DNA of 64,000 nt from Atrichornis clamosus (lineage: Eukaryota; Chordata; Aves; Passeriformes; Menuridae): positions 186,001-250,000 of the forward strand of contig WBMZ01000192.1 of the NCBI GenBank assembly GCA_013400975.1. Reading direction: 5' to 3'. The notes below the pieces were generated by a model that had not been told where the DNA came from, searched no databases, and saw only the letters and a program-made list of their open reading frames with translations. Made by a program: the position numbers and the translations under genes. Below, one piece after another: positions 24,816 through 37,741 of the stretch (positions are counted from its first letter, which is position 1; every line of letters begins with the position of its first letter).

Positions 24816-26284
24816 GTGGGAGTAAATGATAGTGATGGAAAGGGAAAACTACAGGTTTTCAGTCACATTCTTGATTATCTGCCTGGTTTTTTGGGGTTTT
24901 ATGTGTAAGCCCGTTGGCATCACAGCCACTGTAGCATTTTTTTGCAGTGCCTGATATGTCTTGGAGGCTATTATTAATAATATATAATCCAGCTAGACTT
25001 GCAAATTTTTTTTTTTTCATTTATTATACCTGCTCAGGCAAGTTTGACAGACTAAAATATTCACTTAAATGATGCCTTGATTTACCAGAATGTAGCAGGG
25101 CAACGTATGCCAAAACTTACATTCATACTTGAAAATGGCCTTCCTAAACTAGGAAAGTTATTTAATTAAAACACCAAATCTCACTTTATTCAAGGTAACT
25201 TGTAAACATCCATTAGGAAGTTTATTCCTAAACCACTGTTAGTGTGGGATTTGCTTCTTGGCTACTGTATAGCTCATTAAATACCTGTTTTTCTTCTCGC
25301 TGGTGACAGGTGATTTGGGCCATGCTGTAATTAAGGACAGTGTTAACAGCTGTACAGGAGACATATTTCAGTGAAGCTCAGTCATGCTAAAAGATCTGAA
25401 TTAAGGTGTTCCATGAACTCAGTAGCTACTGTTCTTTAATATATGAGACAAAATAAATATCCAGAGAGAGCAATACTGCTGCAGTACCGGTACTGGCCTT
25501 GCTAGATACAAGCCATTTAAACAACTGGCCATTTTAGAGTTTGAGTGGGAAAATTATCATTCTTCAGCACATAGAGATACTCCTGAAACAGTCTGCACAA
25601 ATTTGTACTCTAAATGGAGTCCTACAGATGATAAAGAACTGAGTAATTCGCAAATGTAGTTGTCAAACACACATAATAAAGTGGTTCTCTATGAAAATAA
25701 GAGAATGTCTGTGTATGTGGATTAACACAGGAAGGGCTACCCAGTGGGAAAATACAGAGATGACAATCCTAAAATGAAACAGGAAGAGCCAAAAACCAAC
25801 AACAGTGGGAAAAAAAAAAAAGAGACCTATGACTGTACCTGTTATATGCAGAGGAATTAACAAGAGGAAAACCAAGGAATATAAAAGTATTAAGTCAGGA
25901 GGGTTCTCATGCAAAATCACTCACTAAATTGTCAGTGTTACCCTTTTGTCCCAAAGAAATAAAGAACGTGAGAAATCCATAGAGGTGCTTAGGGGTGAAC
26001 ATTTCCAATCAGTCCTCATAACTATTTGACAATTAAGTTTGCAATAGATAAAAACAAACATGCATTGAATACAACTGCTTTAAGCAGTTTGTTTCTAGTG
26101 ACACTGATCCAGACAGAATATCCTACTGCTATTTCACCCCCTCTCTTCTTCTTCAGACTATTACATATTTCTGTATTCTGTAAATTATCTGAGTAAAGAA
26201 AGCACAGGTTACTTTAGTTTTGTTCTGCAAAAGTCACTGCAGAAAAACACCTGAATACATAGCATGTCAGTTTTTTCTTTGCAG

Positions 26285-26502
26285 AAGGAAGTGATAGGTG
26301 CATTGCTTATACAAGTATCATGACAACCACATCAAATAAACTTCATTTTTCATGGACTAAACTGACAGTGACATTTCATATGGGGAGCAGGGGACAGATT
26401 TTCAAATCCATGGAAATCTTTGACAGCTTAGATACAAAAACAAGCTGGGGTACCATAGACATGTCAGGGAAGAATGAAATCAAACTCTTCCATAGACAAT
26501 AG
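26285..26502 (+). other. Candidate terminal exon (unidentified gene)
   Basis: A strong 3' splice site (TTTTTTCTTTGCAG) ends at 26284. Directly after it one frame runs for 71 codons to a TAG at 26500-26502. The peptide begins GSDRCIAYTSIMTTTSNKLH and goes on through WTKLTVTFHMGSRGQIF, KSMEIFDSLDTKTSWGTIDM and GKNEIKLFHRQ. It has a balanced mix of Thr, Ser, Lys, Asp, Trp and Met, with alternating polar and hydrophobic residues that would suit a beta-rich extracellular domain. That is inference, and I recognise no family. An ATG at 26320 lies inside, so a separate 60-codon frame is possible. No upstream exon on this strand can be paired with it. Of the splice-flanked frames in the window it is one of the two most protein-like, but chance remains quite possible. 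Confidence 0.28.
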
Positions 26503-29500
26503 ACAAGATTTTACAATTAACATATTTATAGGCTTGTTCAATTACTCTACAGCAAAGGGAATAATCACCATATTTTCTCAAATCAATCAGTAATTCACAT
26601 TCATTATATCTAGCTGCTCTGATTTTAAAAGGGGTGTTGGCTATCCTAGTTCAGGTGAAAGATTTCTCATGCTTTGTCTTTAGAACTGCAAGCAATATAT
26701 CCAATGAATTAAAGACAAACATTTTGATTTGAATATTCATGAATTTTAAATTTTGTGGGGCAAAGAGAAAGGAGCTTTATAAAATCCATAAAGGAAATTT
26801 CTGCAAGATGGCGTAAGTTTCTTTACCTCAATCCCTGGAAAGTAATTGGAGAAATGCAGTGAACAAACAGAAAGTTTAGATTTCCACTGCACTGTATGGA
26901 AGCCAGATTACTCTGGACTCCTAAATGCAAATTAATGCAAATAGTACTGTTTCCCCATGGCACAACATAATTTGGGTGGTATAAAACAAAAAAAAGAAAA
27001 TCAGCTTTTCATGGAAATGGAATTTGGAAGGGAAACGGTAAGAGAAGCTTATGAATTTCAGAACTTCTTACATGTTATGCTTTATTCAGTAAGATTTTGA
27101 ACAGTTTAATTAAAAAATTTCTATTTCTTCTGTTTTCAAAGATAGACTCTCCTGCACAGTAATTCATGGCTGTCTTGTTTGTTCACAACCCAAGTGAAAC
27201 AGTAAGGCACTTACCAGGCGTGAACAGCACCCATTTATCTGAATAGAATGTTAACATCCAAATGCAATTTTCACAGATTAAATATTAATAGGTGTATGGA
27301 TAGTTTGTTCAAAACAAAAACTAGCTACTACTATATTATATAATACTGCTAATTCAGGATACAAAACACAGCCAGTGTCTCTCAGGAGTTTGTAGCATAA
27401 GATGGTGTAAGCAGTGATTATAAGCAATGATAATTATTGTTTATAAGAAAACAGTATCAATAAAATAAACATGCTGAACGCTAGGGAAAGATTTGGAAAA
27501 AAAACAACTCCACACAGTTTAACCCATTACATGTGACAACTCATTATCTCACAGTATGTTAGTCCCACAACTATGTTAATTCTTGTAACAATAATGCCAA
27601 TCAATACAGCAGATCTTTGTATTTAAAACAAAACCCAAGGACCTAGATCACACTCGATATGGCATTCCAAAATTTTATCAGATTTGCTTACATATACATC
27701 CAGAGTTCAAGGTAGGAGAAGTATGTACTGTTATCATTTTGACTCTGAGTGCTTTTAGCACACCAATTTTTTTCTTTCTGGTGTATATGAAGTACCTGGA
27801 GACAAACAGCTGCAGGAACTTAGAAACAAGTACAAAGTTTCACTGAGAGCATGGCGGAATAAGTCCTCTTGGTGGTCACTAATTGTCAGAGGGGCGGGAT
27901 GCTGCCCAGGAACTGACCAGAAGGACCCTGCCTGTGAGAAGTGGTGATTTTTAATTTCTTTAACCTGCTGAGCCAGGTCAACCAGGAAACACAAAATTCT
28001 TTAAGATTAAATATATATGTGCATGATGTGAATTTATTCCTGCAATGACCATCATTGTTCCAAAATTACCAGCAATGAAGTGGATATGATTTTCCTACTC
28101 TATGAAGGGAATTCCACTTGAGATACTTGGACTGTTCTCATGAAACTAAAATGTCCCCACACCATACTCCTAGGCACATTGCAATATCTATTTTATTGTA
28201 TTTGCATGTTCATGTCAGAGGCTTACTTTTTTCCCAAGGAAAGAAATTCAGATATAGTTTGAATTATTCAGAGAAACAAGTCAGAAAGGCAGCACTTGGT
28301 ATAGTGCATAAAAACATGACTATTATAATTCCACCAAAAAAAGCACTTGAATTACTTCCTCTCTAAAATAGGCTTTGAACATAGAGAAATAAACCATCTT
28401 TTATTGTTCAACTCTTCTGTGATGATTTTCTCTTCCACAAAGAGAGAAGAATCCTAAAGTCATAACTTTCCTTGTAAAGACATGGAGGTATATGATTAAT
28501 GACATGACATAGAGCCTAAGTTTACCCACAACTTTGGATGTCAGAATGATAACTGATTTTGTAGATATAGAAAATGTGGTAGAACTAACCTATCTGAACC
28601 TTAAGTATTTGACACATATAGGAAACTATCAGTTAATCTGCAGAAAGTGGTAGTAGAAGAATTGTTAAAAAGAGATAAAGAGTTGTTTAAAGGTTACATA
28701 GCAAACACACTGCAAAAGTAAAAATGAACAGGTGGGCAGGAGGCTTCTTATCCCATGTTAATATCTTCCATAAAAAAGCAGGTGCTGGTGGGATCTTCCA
28801 GTGGCAGGAAGTTGAAAGCCATCAGCTCAAAGGGCATTAGAGCATTAAATGTGAGGAACAAGATGACCTTGAGAATGATGGCAAAATGAAATTTAACACT
28901 ATTAAAATGTAAGTGTACTAATAACAGGAAATGGTAGCCTGGGGGGTAGTTCATGGGAAAAGTTACAAGATGGAAATATCTTTGGAATACTAATTAATAG
29001 GATGACTGTGTCCCAAAATTCTTCCACCCTAGCAACTTCCATTTACTCCCACATACTTCTTCTTAATGCCTCAATTTTCCCACCTCCTTTTCAAAGTATC
29101 CCCTTCTTCCTTACAGTACATATTTTTATAGAATTACAGAGGGGTTTCTGCCTGGGAGATAATGGGTCTCTACAGATCTGCCCCAGCTGCTTTTCTCTCC
29201 AAACATTCCTAGTTAGCATGATCATGAAAAAGATAAATGTAATTTGCTGTTCTATATAAGCATTTTTGGTATTTTTTCTATCGATATTGGGAAGGATTCA
29301 TAATTCAATACATTAGGGTCTTATCTAGAGGGTTTTATACAATTCTTGTAAACAACAAAGAAAAAAAAAGAAATTGATATGGGAGTAGAAAAGAATTACT
29401 GAAAGTGACTGGTGAATGGTGAACTCTACAACAAGTAGACTAAAGGATGCTTGCTTCTTTGCTAATAAAATGTATTCCAAATTACAATTATAATTTATTT

Positions 29501-30950
29501 TTAAAAATGGATCAGAAGACTAAAAATTAGCAGATTAAAAGAATAATGTTGGCACAAAACAAATGCCATGAATAAACTGGCACGGAAATTAGAAAACTTA
29601 AGAACCATTAAAGGAACCTGATAGCTCCAAGCAGTCGTAAGAATCATTTTTAAGACAGAGCCTGACATAAAAAATATTATGTGATATGGTTGCCAGAAAC
29701 AGAGGGTGATTTTGTTTACACAGAAGTGTTCTGTGATGATAACTCTGAATTTGGCAAACTGCTTGTGCCTAAAATACGTGACATACTTTAATCGCAGCAA
29801 TCTTTCTTGGTATAGATAGGAATAGTCACATAAGAATTTACTTTAAAATATTTATATATTCAGGCAGGGTTTATCCAGAAAGAAATACATTAGATCCTTG
29901 CATCAATAATTTCACATTAAAAAAACCCATTTGTGAATTGCTATTGTTTTATAAAAGAGGATATGTCTATTTTATATAAATCCACACATATGTGCGTGCT
30001 GGTTTTTGCATAAAACTGTACTTGAAAAAAGCATATATTGGGAAAATAACTAAAGACATTCTTTGGTCTTATTCTGGATCCAACTTTGCAGCCTACAAAA
30101 TTATTTGTTGTTATAACTACGAATACAAATAAAACTTCAGTGAACTACTAGATTGATCAATTAATTGCACTGACACTACTTCTTCCAGGAGTGGAGGGTC
30201 TGGGAGCAAGTCCAGTTGTACTATTCTTACAGTTTGAAAATTCACTCTATAAAAAAACCAAAACAAAACCTTAGCCCAATCACATTTTTTTTAACTGACA
30301 AAATTTTAATTTTAAAAATTAAGCTCCATTTTTTCACATCAAAATGTAAAACAATATAGACTAGAAAAAGATTATGGGGAAACCAAGTTATTATTTTAAA
30401 GGCTTTTTTTCCCCCTCATTTTACACCCACAGTCTCTCTGTTTCTTATTAACATTAGAGTTTGTTCCTTCTTTCTCTCCAAAGGACAGCTACTGCATATT
30501 GGTAAACACCTTCAGCCTCTGAGGCACTTGTCATTTATATAATATAATTCAGTATGTACAAAAATTGCATTATAATATTAGGAGTTTTTACTCATATTTA
30601 TGGAAATGTGAGTGGCGTAACATAAATCTCTGTGAAAACTCTTAATGATTTACTTCTGCTTAAACCTCACTGCAAAACAGATACACATCACAAAAAAAAT
30701 GGGGTTTAATGTCTGAGTAAAAGTTATACAATAGGTAACAGGTGTTTTAAGTCACAAAAGTAATTTTAGAAGCTTTAACTGTCTCTTAGCGGTGGTCCCC
30801 CAAGTCTTTTTGAACAAATATTCTGAGAGCACCACATACTGAGTGTGCAACATCTCACATTGCTGAGTCTTCTAAAAACACCTCAACGAATTGCTTCAGT
30901 GTTTTTTGAAGCCTCGGTTTAAATGATTCCAAGTAACAGAGGAGTGACCC
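26503..30950. other. AT-rich non-coding region
   Basis: No gene is supported. The run at about 26730-26820 (with TGAATATTCATGAA) looks non-repetitive. An 82-codon plus frame at 28118-28366, TTG-initiated, ends in a charged segment but has no recognised domain. A minus-strand AG/GT pair brackets a 24-nt microexon-like segment at 27215-27238. The rest holds short A and T runs only. Confidence 0.45.
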
Positions 30951-31480
30951 AACACACACTTAAAGAACCCAAAGCCCCTGTTTTCCCTCGCCCGCTGTTC
31001 GGCCCATGTGGAACACAACCGTGACCCTGGGTGTGTGCAATGGAGGGCCACTGCACTCATGAATTCACAGTCCCTGCTCCACAGAGTGACTTTAAACCCT
31101 TCTGCTCCCTCCCATCAGACTTTACCGACATGCTCATAAAAGCAGGATGGAAAGGCTGGGGTTGGACACAAAGCCCAGGAGTTCCTGCCAAAGCCTCCTC
31201 TCCATGCGGGAGACAGAAGCCTCACCGGAGTGTGTCATATGGGGTTTGCTTTGTTTGTGTTCCTTCAGTCCTGTCCCCTTTCTCTAACAGGTGACCAGCT
31301 CAGGAAGAGTCCTTGGAAATCAGGGAAAATCAGTCAGTGCTTCGGGGATAGCTGGAAGTCCTCCAGAGAGGAGAGGGGCTGCTGGCCATGTCCCACAGAG
31401 CCAGTCCTGCCTGGCCTCCTGCAAGTCACTCAGGGCCTCGTATGTGGGATTCTTATTTTCCCCAAGTTAAAAAAAAAAAA
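30950..31480. other. GC-richer patch without a recognisable gene
   Basis: Two overlapping plus-strand frames (31031-31294 and 31230-31517) reflect low stop density. The DNA is purine-rich on the plus strand at 31300-31380. Peptides show Cys, Pro, Gly and Ser bias with no family resemblance. Confidence 0.45.
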
Positions 31481-34400
31481 GCCTCCTGGGAATGCTAAAA
31501 GAAGATGTAATATTTAATGCAACCAACACATATGGCCTTGAGATTTAAGAATGCTATTTGTTTTGCAAAGAGGCTGCTAGTGTGAGTGCATTAATTCTGA
31601 GAATAGGCCTCACAGCGCTGCAAGATCAAACTACTAAGGGACAAAAAATCTGAGAAGCTAAATATGTATGATCCCAGAAAGAAAATATTTCAAAAAAAGT
31701 TTAATTTTCAAGAAAAAAGCTTCATGCTGTTCATACATAGTTCAAAACTTCCCTTATTATATACAAATATAAAATGTTTATTTATTTGGATGGCTTGTCC
31801 GTATGTGTCAGTTTGCAATGTTTATGATAAGAGGTCAACACAAAGCTGCAGTGTATCAGTCCCCTTGTGTTTTAACCCATTTTGTGCTTATGGTTCTATC
31901 TCAGTAACTCTGTACATGAAAAAATGCGTATTATTTTTTTCACTTGATAAATCTACACTTAAGGGATCCTAGTGTATTGAAACAGTTACGCATGCCCTGC
32001 AGGTTACTGTATTACTTTTTCCCTCCTATTTCCAGATCCTCATTTATTTTGTTTTTAACAGAATTTTAAATTAAGGGTTTTTTTGAGCAGATAAAACAGC
32101 CAAGTGCTCACTGATGCTTTTAGGAAAATCCCTCTTCTGAATGCAAAAGCTGTTGCAGTTTTGCTATCCATAGCAGATCACACAGGAAAGTCTAACAAGC
32201 TTCTGGTGAGGCAGTGAGCTTTTTTTTATTATTCCAGTCAGTCAACTGACAACAGCTCCAACCCAGTTAGAAATCCTTTAAACTGCACTTCAGAAATCAC
32301 CATCACAATTGCTACTAATTGGCACTTTTGCTGGCAGCCTCAGGAAAAGAAAAGCAGCAGTGACTGAAGGGGCCATGGAGAGTGAACCCCCTCCTGCCTG
32401 TCAGGAATCCCCTCCCAGAACAGGGCTGAGGCAGTCCTGAGGCAGTGGGGTTATAAAAACAAACCACCTGTTCCATCTGGGTTGTACCTGTGTGTAATGG
32501 GGCAAAATCCCCCTGGACAGGCCAACCAAATATCAGAGATCCTAAGAACCATTTAGTAAGGATTGTTAAAATATGTTTTTAAATGGTTACTCTTGAACCT
32601 TGCAGTTGCAGGTTGTCTTTTATTGCTTTTCTAGCAATAAAAAGGAAAACAATTCAGTCAGGATTAAAGCAAGCCATGAGCTAGGCTGTGCCCTGCAAAA
32701 TCTGAGCTGAGAGAAGACTAAAAACCAGAATTAATGTCTTTAACGTTTTAGAAACATTTTTCACATTTTCAATGAAACTATTAAGTCTTTGTGCTGTGCT
32801 CTGATTGCAATCCACAACCAACCTCCGAGCCCACCTTCTTGGGTACAAACCCCTTTCACACAGATCAAGTGCAGAGTGGTTCTCCACTGAAAACACAAAA
32901 CTGATTTTCATAAACTAGTAGTTCTAAGATTTTTTTTTAATCCTTTTTGATACTTAATGATATGTTAGGACCACAAAAACAAGATCTAGATTTTGTTAGG
33001 AGCTTTTTGTGAGCCATTTATCTTAAGAAAGACCAGGCCTTAACTCATGCTAAGGCAAAAGCTTTTTCACGTGAGTGAAATCTGCAGAAAGGATGCAAAT
33101 TACTGAAGCAATTGCCCTATTGATTGTGTGATAAAATGGCTTTCCTACTGTGTGGCAATTAGAGGATTGTGGCATTCCTCTCTTGAAAGGCTCTTTACTG
33201 CAAGACAGCCAAACACAAAGATGTAGGTTTGCGCTTTGCTTGGAAGTTCCATTGCACAGCTGGGTACACACAATATTCCCCTGCAACTATTGAATTGCTG
33301 ATGCTGTTAGGCTTGCTAGGTATATAATGCACAGAAATCAAATTAATCTGTCCACCAAGTTCAAGGAACACAGGAGAAATTATTGCACTTATTTCACATA
33401 TTAATGGAGAAATAACATTTTCCCATTTTGAGTATGTCTTTTTTCTGCTGAAATCCTCTCAAATGTCAGATGTGCAATAGCTAGAGGATGTCCATGCAGC
33501 AAGAATAAGACTTGGGCCTACTGCTTAGAATTCCTTACTGTTTTCCCTAATGATGGCTTAATAGGACCAAAGTCTATACACTGCAAAGTTCACCTTATGC
33601 TGAACAGGTGGAGAATTGTAGATCAAACACCCCATCAGTTCATTGCCTGTGTGCCAAGGAAAAAGACATCTTTAGTCTCTATAAAGCAGCTGGATTTGTC
33701 AAACTACTGAGCCTAGGCTGTGTCACTGCACAGAAGATGAAACAACCTGTGCCTGCACGTCCCTCTCAGGACAGTTGCTCTGCCGTGCAGTATGGAAGGG
33801 CTTGGATGGTTCCTTGGATCCATCTTGGATGAAATATCTAATTTGCTTCTGAAATGGGGATAGTGAAATGGTGAAAGTGACGTTCAGATACCAAATGCAG
33901 TAACTCAGCTACTGAAAAAAACTATATTAAAACAGCCCAATCTGAAATTTACTGTTAATGTAGACATCAGAACAGTTAAGAAAAGCAGTATCAAAAGCCC
34001 ACAACCAACCCAAAGCCTCTTGGCATTTCCAGGTAATTATGTAAAAATTGAACTCTTCTAGTTATTAAAGGTTAATATGTTCTTGTCAATATAGAATATA
34101 CTTTGTGTAAATATTGTGAGATATAATAGTTTCGTGCTAGTGTAAACCAGAAAACTACTGTTTTTTTAATATATTAGGAAAAAACCTTTGAACTACTTCT
34201 TTTTTCCTTACAAGGGAAGCAGTTGCTAGAAGCATTAAATGTTTTCTCCTTACTGATTTATTTATTGTTCTGTCAAACTAAGAACATTTGAAGTACTTCT
34301 GCACTAAATATATTCAACTTATCAAAAATCATGTACAGAATGAGAAGTGTCAGAATAAAATTAGCAAGATTTTCTTTTAGTGTAAGTCATAACAAACAGA

Positions 34401-34540
34401 GCTTTATATTTGGCACAATATAATTCTTGCTTTAAAGTCAAAATTTAACCTTTAAATAAACTGCAGAATTAAAAAGTGGAATCCTGTTTTTCTGAGGAAG
34501 AATTTAGAAACAATATGTTGTTATGCATATAATTTTAATT
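31481..34540. other. AT-rich non-coding region
   Basis: No gene is supported. Frames at 31664-31972 (102 codons), 32681-32911 and 33050-33286 (minus) and 33608-33832 (plus, GTG start) have no recognisable domains and no good splice context. A somewhat GC-richer segment lies at 32340-32520. Confidence 0.45.
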
Positions 34541-34560
34541 AATGGAAGTGATTGCACAAC

Positions 34561-34621
34561 AGTAATTACGAGACCCACACTTGATTGGCACCTGATATTC
34601 AAGTGGAAAATGAGTAATTAT
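34561..34621. promoter_or_regulatory. Quasi-symmetric homeobox/NKX-like site cluster
   Basis: Four motifs are arranged nearly symmetrically: GTAATTAC at 34562-34569, CACTTGA at 34578-34584, TCAAGTG at 34599-34605 and GTAATTAT at 34614-34621. CACTTGA/TCAAGTG is the core bound by NK2-class homeodomain proteins, and TAATTA is a general homeodomain core; both are established motifs. The inner pair are exact complements facing each other 14 bp apart, and the outer pair sit 8 bp from each. The arrangement suggests an enhancer core. Function is inferred. Confidence 0.35.
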
Positions 34622-37600
34622 GTGGGTTTTTTGGGAAAGAAAGGACCATAATTTTTTTGTTCAACATGTTAGTCAACAGCAGTAAGGACGTGCAGTATGA
34701 GAATTAACACTCACAAGCTTTTTATTTAATAAATCTCTACAGTTTCAACTGCCAAGTGACAAAGAGGAAATTAATTAATTATAAAATCTTAACAGAAATT
34801 TTCACCAAATTGGGTTCCTAAGAACAGGTGATTTTAATCAGAATTTTACTATGCCAGTTAAGACTTCAAGTCAAATGGTAAAACTGGTAGATACAGAACA
34901 GAGGCCTGTGATTAAATCATAGCAGTTTCACTCTCTTGGAGCTATCAGTCAACTCGAGAGAGCTAAACTATACCTGATATCCAGCACACCTGATTTTCAT
35001 AAATGCCAGGTTACAAAATATATTTTTCTCTATCTATCATCTGGAGTAAAAAGTAGTCATAAATGCAAATTTAATTTTAGTGGCAGTTGCTGGTAGCTGG
35101 TGCTGAGGAGAGTTACAGAACCTCTTAGATTTTTCCAGAAACTTGCTACACAGTCATGTCAGATCAGCAGGAAACAAATATTGCTCGTATGGTTAAAACT
35201 CTGGAGTGGAAAGGATGAGATTTTCATTATACCGAATGACTGAAATAAGCTGAAATTCAGATCATATCATAACGTCAGGATAGACTCCAACTTTCACAGG
35301 CATTAACCCTTATGCCAGATAGGTATGACAATAGCATTAGTGACTATAGCAGCCTAAATTATGATGGAAAAATCTAACAGTGAGATCTTTCAGTCTATAT
35401 GACTTGGTCCATTTTCCCACTCCAATTAAGCCAGCAGTGGAGTGTTTGGGGACATTTGATTTTTGTTCTCTCTGAAAAGTGTTGTATCCTTAACTCTACT
35501 ACTACTTTTACAAGAAAATTGGACTGACTTGCACTTGCCCTGACTCCATTTCAACTATGAGTGAACCCGTACTACTCCTCTTCCTTCCATGGCTTGAGTG
35601 ATATGCTTCACTTTAAGACCTAAACCCAGGAAAACAGAGAAGTGGAAAGCTCACTAGAATAATGTATCTTTCAGCTGGTAGAGTAACCCAATTTTTTTGG
35701 AAATAAAGATGTTCTTACAGACACTTAAAAATGCATTTTAAGAAGGGCAACACTGTACTTGAGCTGTATGCCTAATTTGCAGTGCAAAGATAAGAAATCA
35801 ACTACTTGTTCTTGACTCATATTTTCAATGAGCTTGTTATTTGCTCTGCTCAGTGTTTGTGCAAGAAAAATTGCTCATTGAAAAGTAAAGTAGAAAAGAA
35901 CAAAGAAAAAAACATTTTTAGCTTAATTTTAATTTGTACATGCTGGGCAAACAGCATGACTTTTCCTGTAGAAATTGTGTTGAAATTGGAGCCATTGAGC
36001 GAGGGAGTGTTCAATCTCAGTTTTGCTTGTTTAACCAGTTCTTGATTTCTGTGCAAGTGAATCTAATGCACTATGCTTGGGGATGTTTCTTACTGTATTT
36101 CATTACAGCTGCTGAGAATTTAAAGCAATTAGCTTTTCATGTTTCTCTCTGTTTCTTTTTGTGTAGTGTTCCCTACCATGGGACTGCTCTTATTATCTCA
36201 TATGTTAAAGCTCATCAAATTTGTATCCTTGTTTGTCAGGCAAAAATTAGCTGTGAACTATATGAGCTGATCTCAAGTTCTGTTATGTACAGGCTTGCTG
36301 ATTTTTGCAATATGCTGCTGTTCAAAGATCAGCTCATAGGTTACTGCTTTGCCCTGGGGCTTAAGCGGATGTTCTCAGTTTTGGTTAGTTTGTATGAATT
36401 TGGACACCAAACACTGTGTCTAATGTAAGGAGGACACTAATGTAGGTGTCCTTCTTTCTGTCACAGTTATTTGGAGAAATTGCCACACTGTATAGTAGGA
36501 CAAGGATTCTACCTAGTAAATTACAGTCCTGAAAGAGAAACCACACAATATTCATTATTTTGCACAAATGGAGTGATATTTTAAATTTGTATAAGGCTAT
36601 TCTATATCCCTACCGTCCCCATATTTTGTGACCTTTTCTGATAATAATTCACATTTAAGCTTACACAAAAGTTCATGCAACTCTCAGAAACTGAGACAGG
36701 TATTTAATTATTTTAAAACCATCTCCTGAATTCTCTAGCACAATGAACTACAGCACCATTCACAATCCCCTGTCTGTGGCACTGCAACATTGTGCACTTG
36801 GCGTCACAGAACACAGACAGAGTATCTTTATCTCTGGAAAGGAACAAGACAATCTACACTATCACATTTCATAGAGACATATCTTTCCAGACACTTTAAT
36901 AGTTCCCAGCGTTGGTGGTGATGAGCAGTAAGCTTGCACTTGAATGTCGTTTTTGTTTTCTATCACTTTCTGGATACACAAAAATATGTAGGCAATAAAA
37001 CTAGCAGTTGATGAAAAAGTATGACTCCTTTAGCTGCAAGAACTTCCTATTTAACTCATGTTAGACATGACAAGAGCAGCCCAAGGAATGTTTCCAAAAT
37101 TGAAAGCCCAGTTTCTACCCTGTTCAGTTTTTACTCTATCTACAACAGCTAACAATGAGCACATTAACAACGGTGCTCTTTTTGTTGCAGACGCTTTTTC
37201 CGCAGATATAAGCTAATTCCCCTTTAATCACAATGTGCAGTAGACAAATGGAGCCTGCGTAAGTACTTCTTCAAGCCTTCTGAATGTAAAAGAAACTCAA
37301 TCTTTCTGCCCATCTGAAGAAAATACCTGTAACCAGTCCTAGGCAGTTTTTCCTGGAATAGGCAGTGCCTGGGAAAAAGGACCTTTCTGACTGCAGGGAC
37401 TGCCTTAACCTTGTCCCACCTGGCTGATGGAGCAGCTGTAGGCACAGTTCTCTGAAGCTCTGGCATAAAGAGGACAGTGCAGACACATAAACTCCTTTCC
37501 TTGTTTCGCTAGTAATTGTTAGGAAATGGACTGATTTCTTCACACTCTTTGTTGAAGACTCAAATACCCCTCCTAAAAAAGTTGAGGATAGTATGTAAGA

Positions 37601-37691
37601 TATCCTTTATATTTTATTTCACGCATTCTATTTCTTTGAGTTTGAGGGTGAGTTTTGGGTCCTTAAGACTGTCGTAAGGTTAAAACTTTAA

Positions 37692-37694
<3 letters not shown>
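34622..37694. other. AT-rich non-coding region with conserved-element-like stretches
   Basis: No gene is supported. At 35934-36428 a plus frame of 164 codons is open, but it begins at TTG, is rich in Leu, Phe, Cys and Ile, and has no domain I recognise. The nucleotide sequence there, especially 36120-36390, is free of simple repeats and looks more like a conserved non-coding element than coding DNA. A second such stretch lies at 37140-37260. No mobile element is recognisable. Confidence 0.4.
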
Positions 37695-37722
<28 letters not shown>

Positions 37723-37741
37723 GGTTTTTTTTTGTTCTTTN
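37695..37741. repeat. T28 homopolymer, second T run, and an ambiguous base
   Basis: T28 at 37695-37722 is followed by GG, T9 and GTTCTTT, then a single N at 37741, the only undetermined base in the window. The N directly after a long homopolymer indicates a sequencing or gap-closing problem. Run length and the bases around it should not be trusted. Confidence 0.9.

Larger units (their letters stand above)
17842..26284. other. AT-rich non-coding region
   Basis: No gene is supported. Stretches around 18200-18310, 23580-23720 and 24085-24170 look non-repetitive and could be conserved elements. The last contains AGATTAATCATTAG, homeodomain-type cores. Low-complexity tracts include AT alternation at 18965-18984, T runs at 20666-20676 and 25006-25017, a T/G-rich tract at 24766-24815 and A12 at 25810-25821. 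The 128-codon minus frame at 19704-20090 partly overlaps a possible ancient repeat (19926-20040) and is probably chance. Confidence 0.45.
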
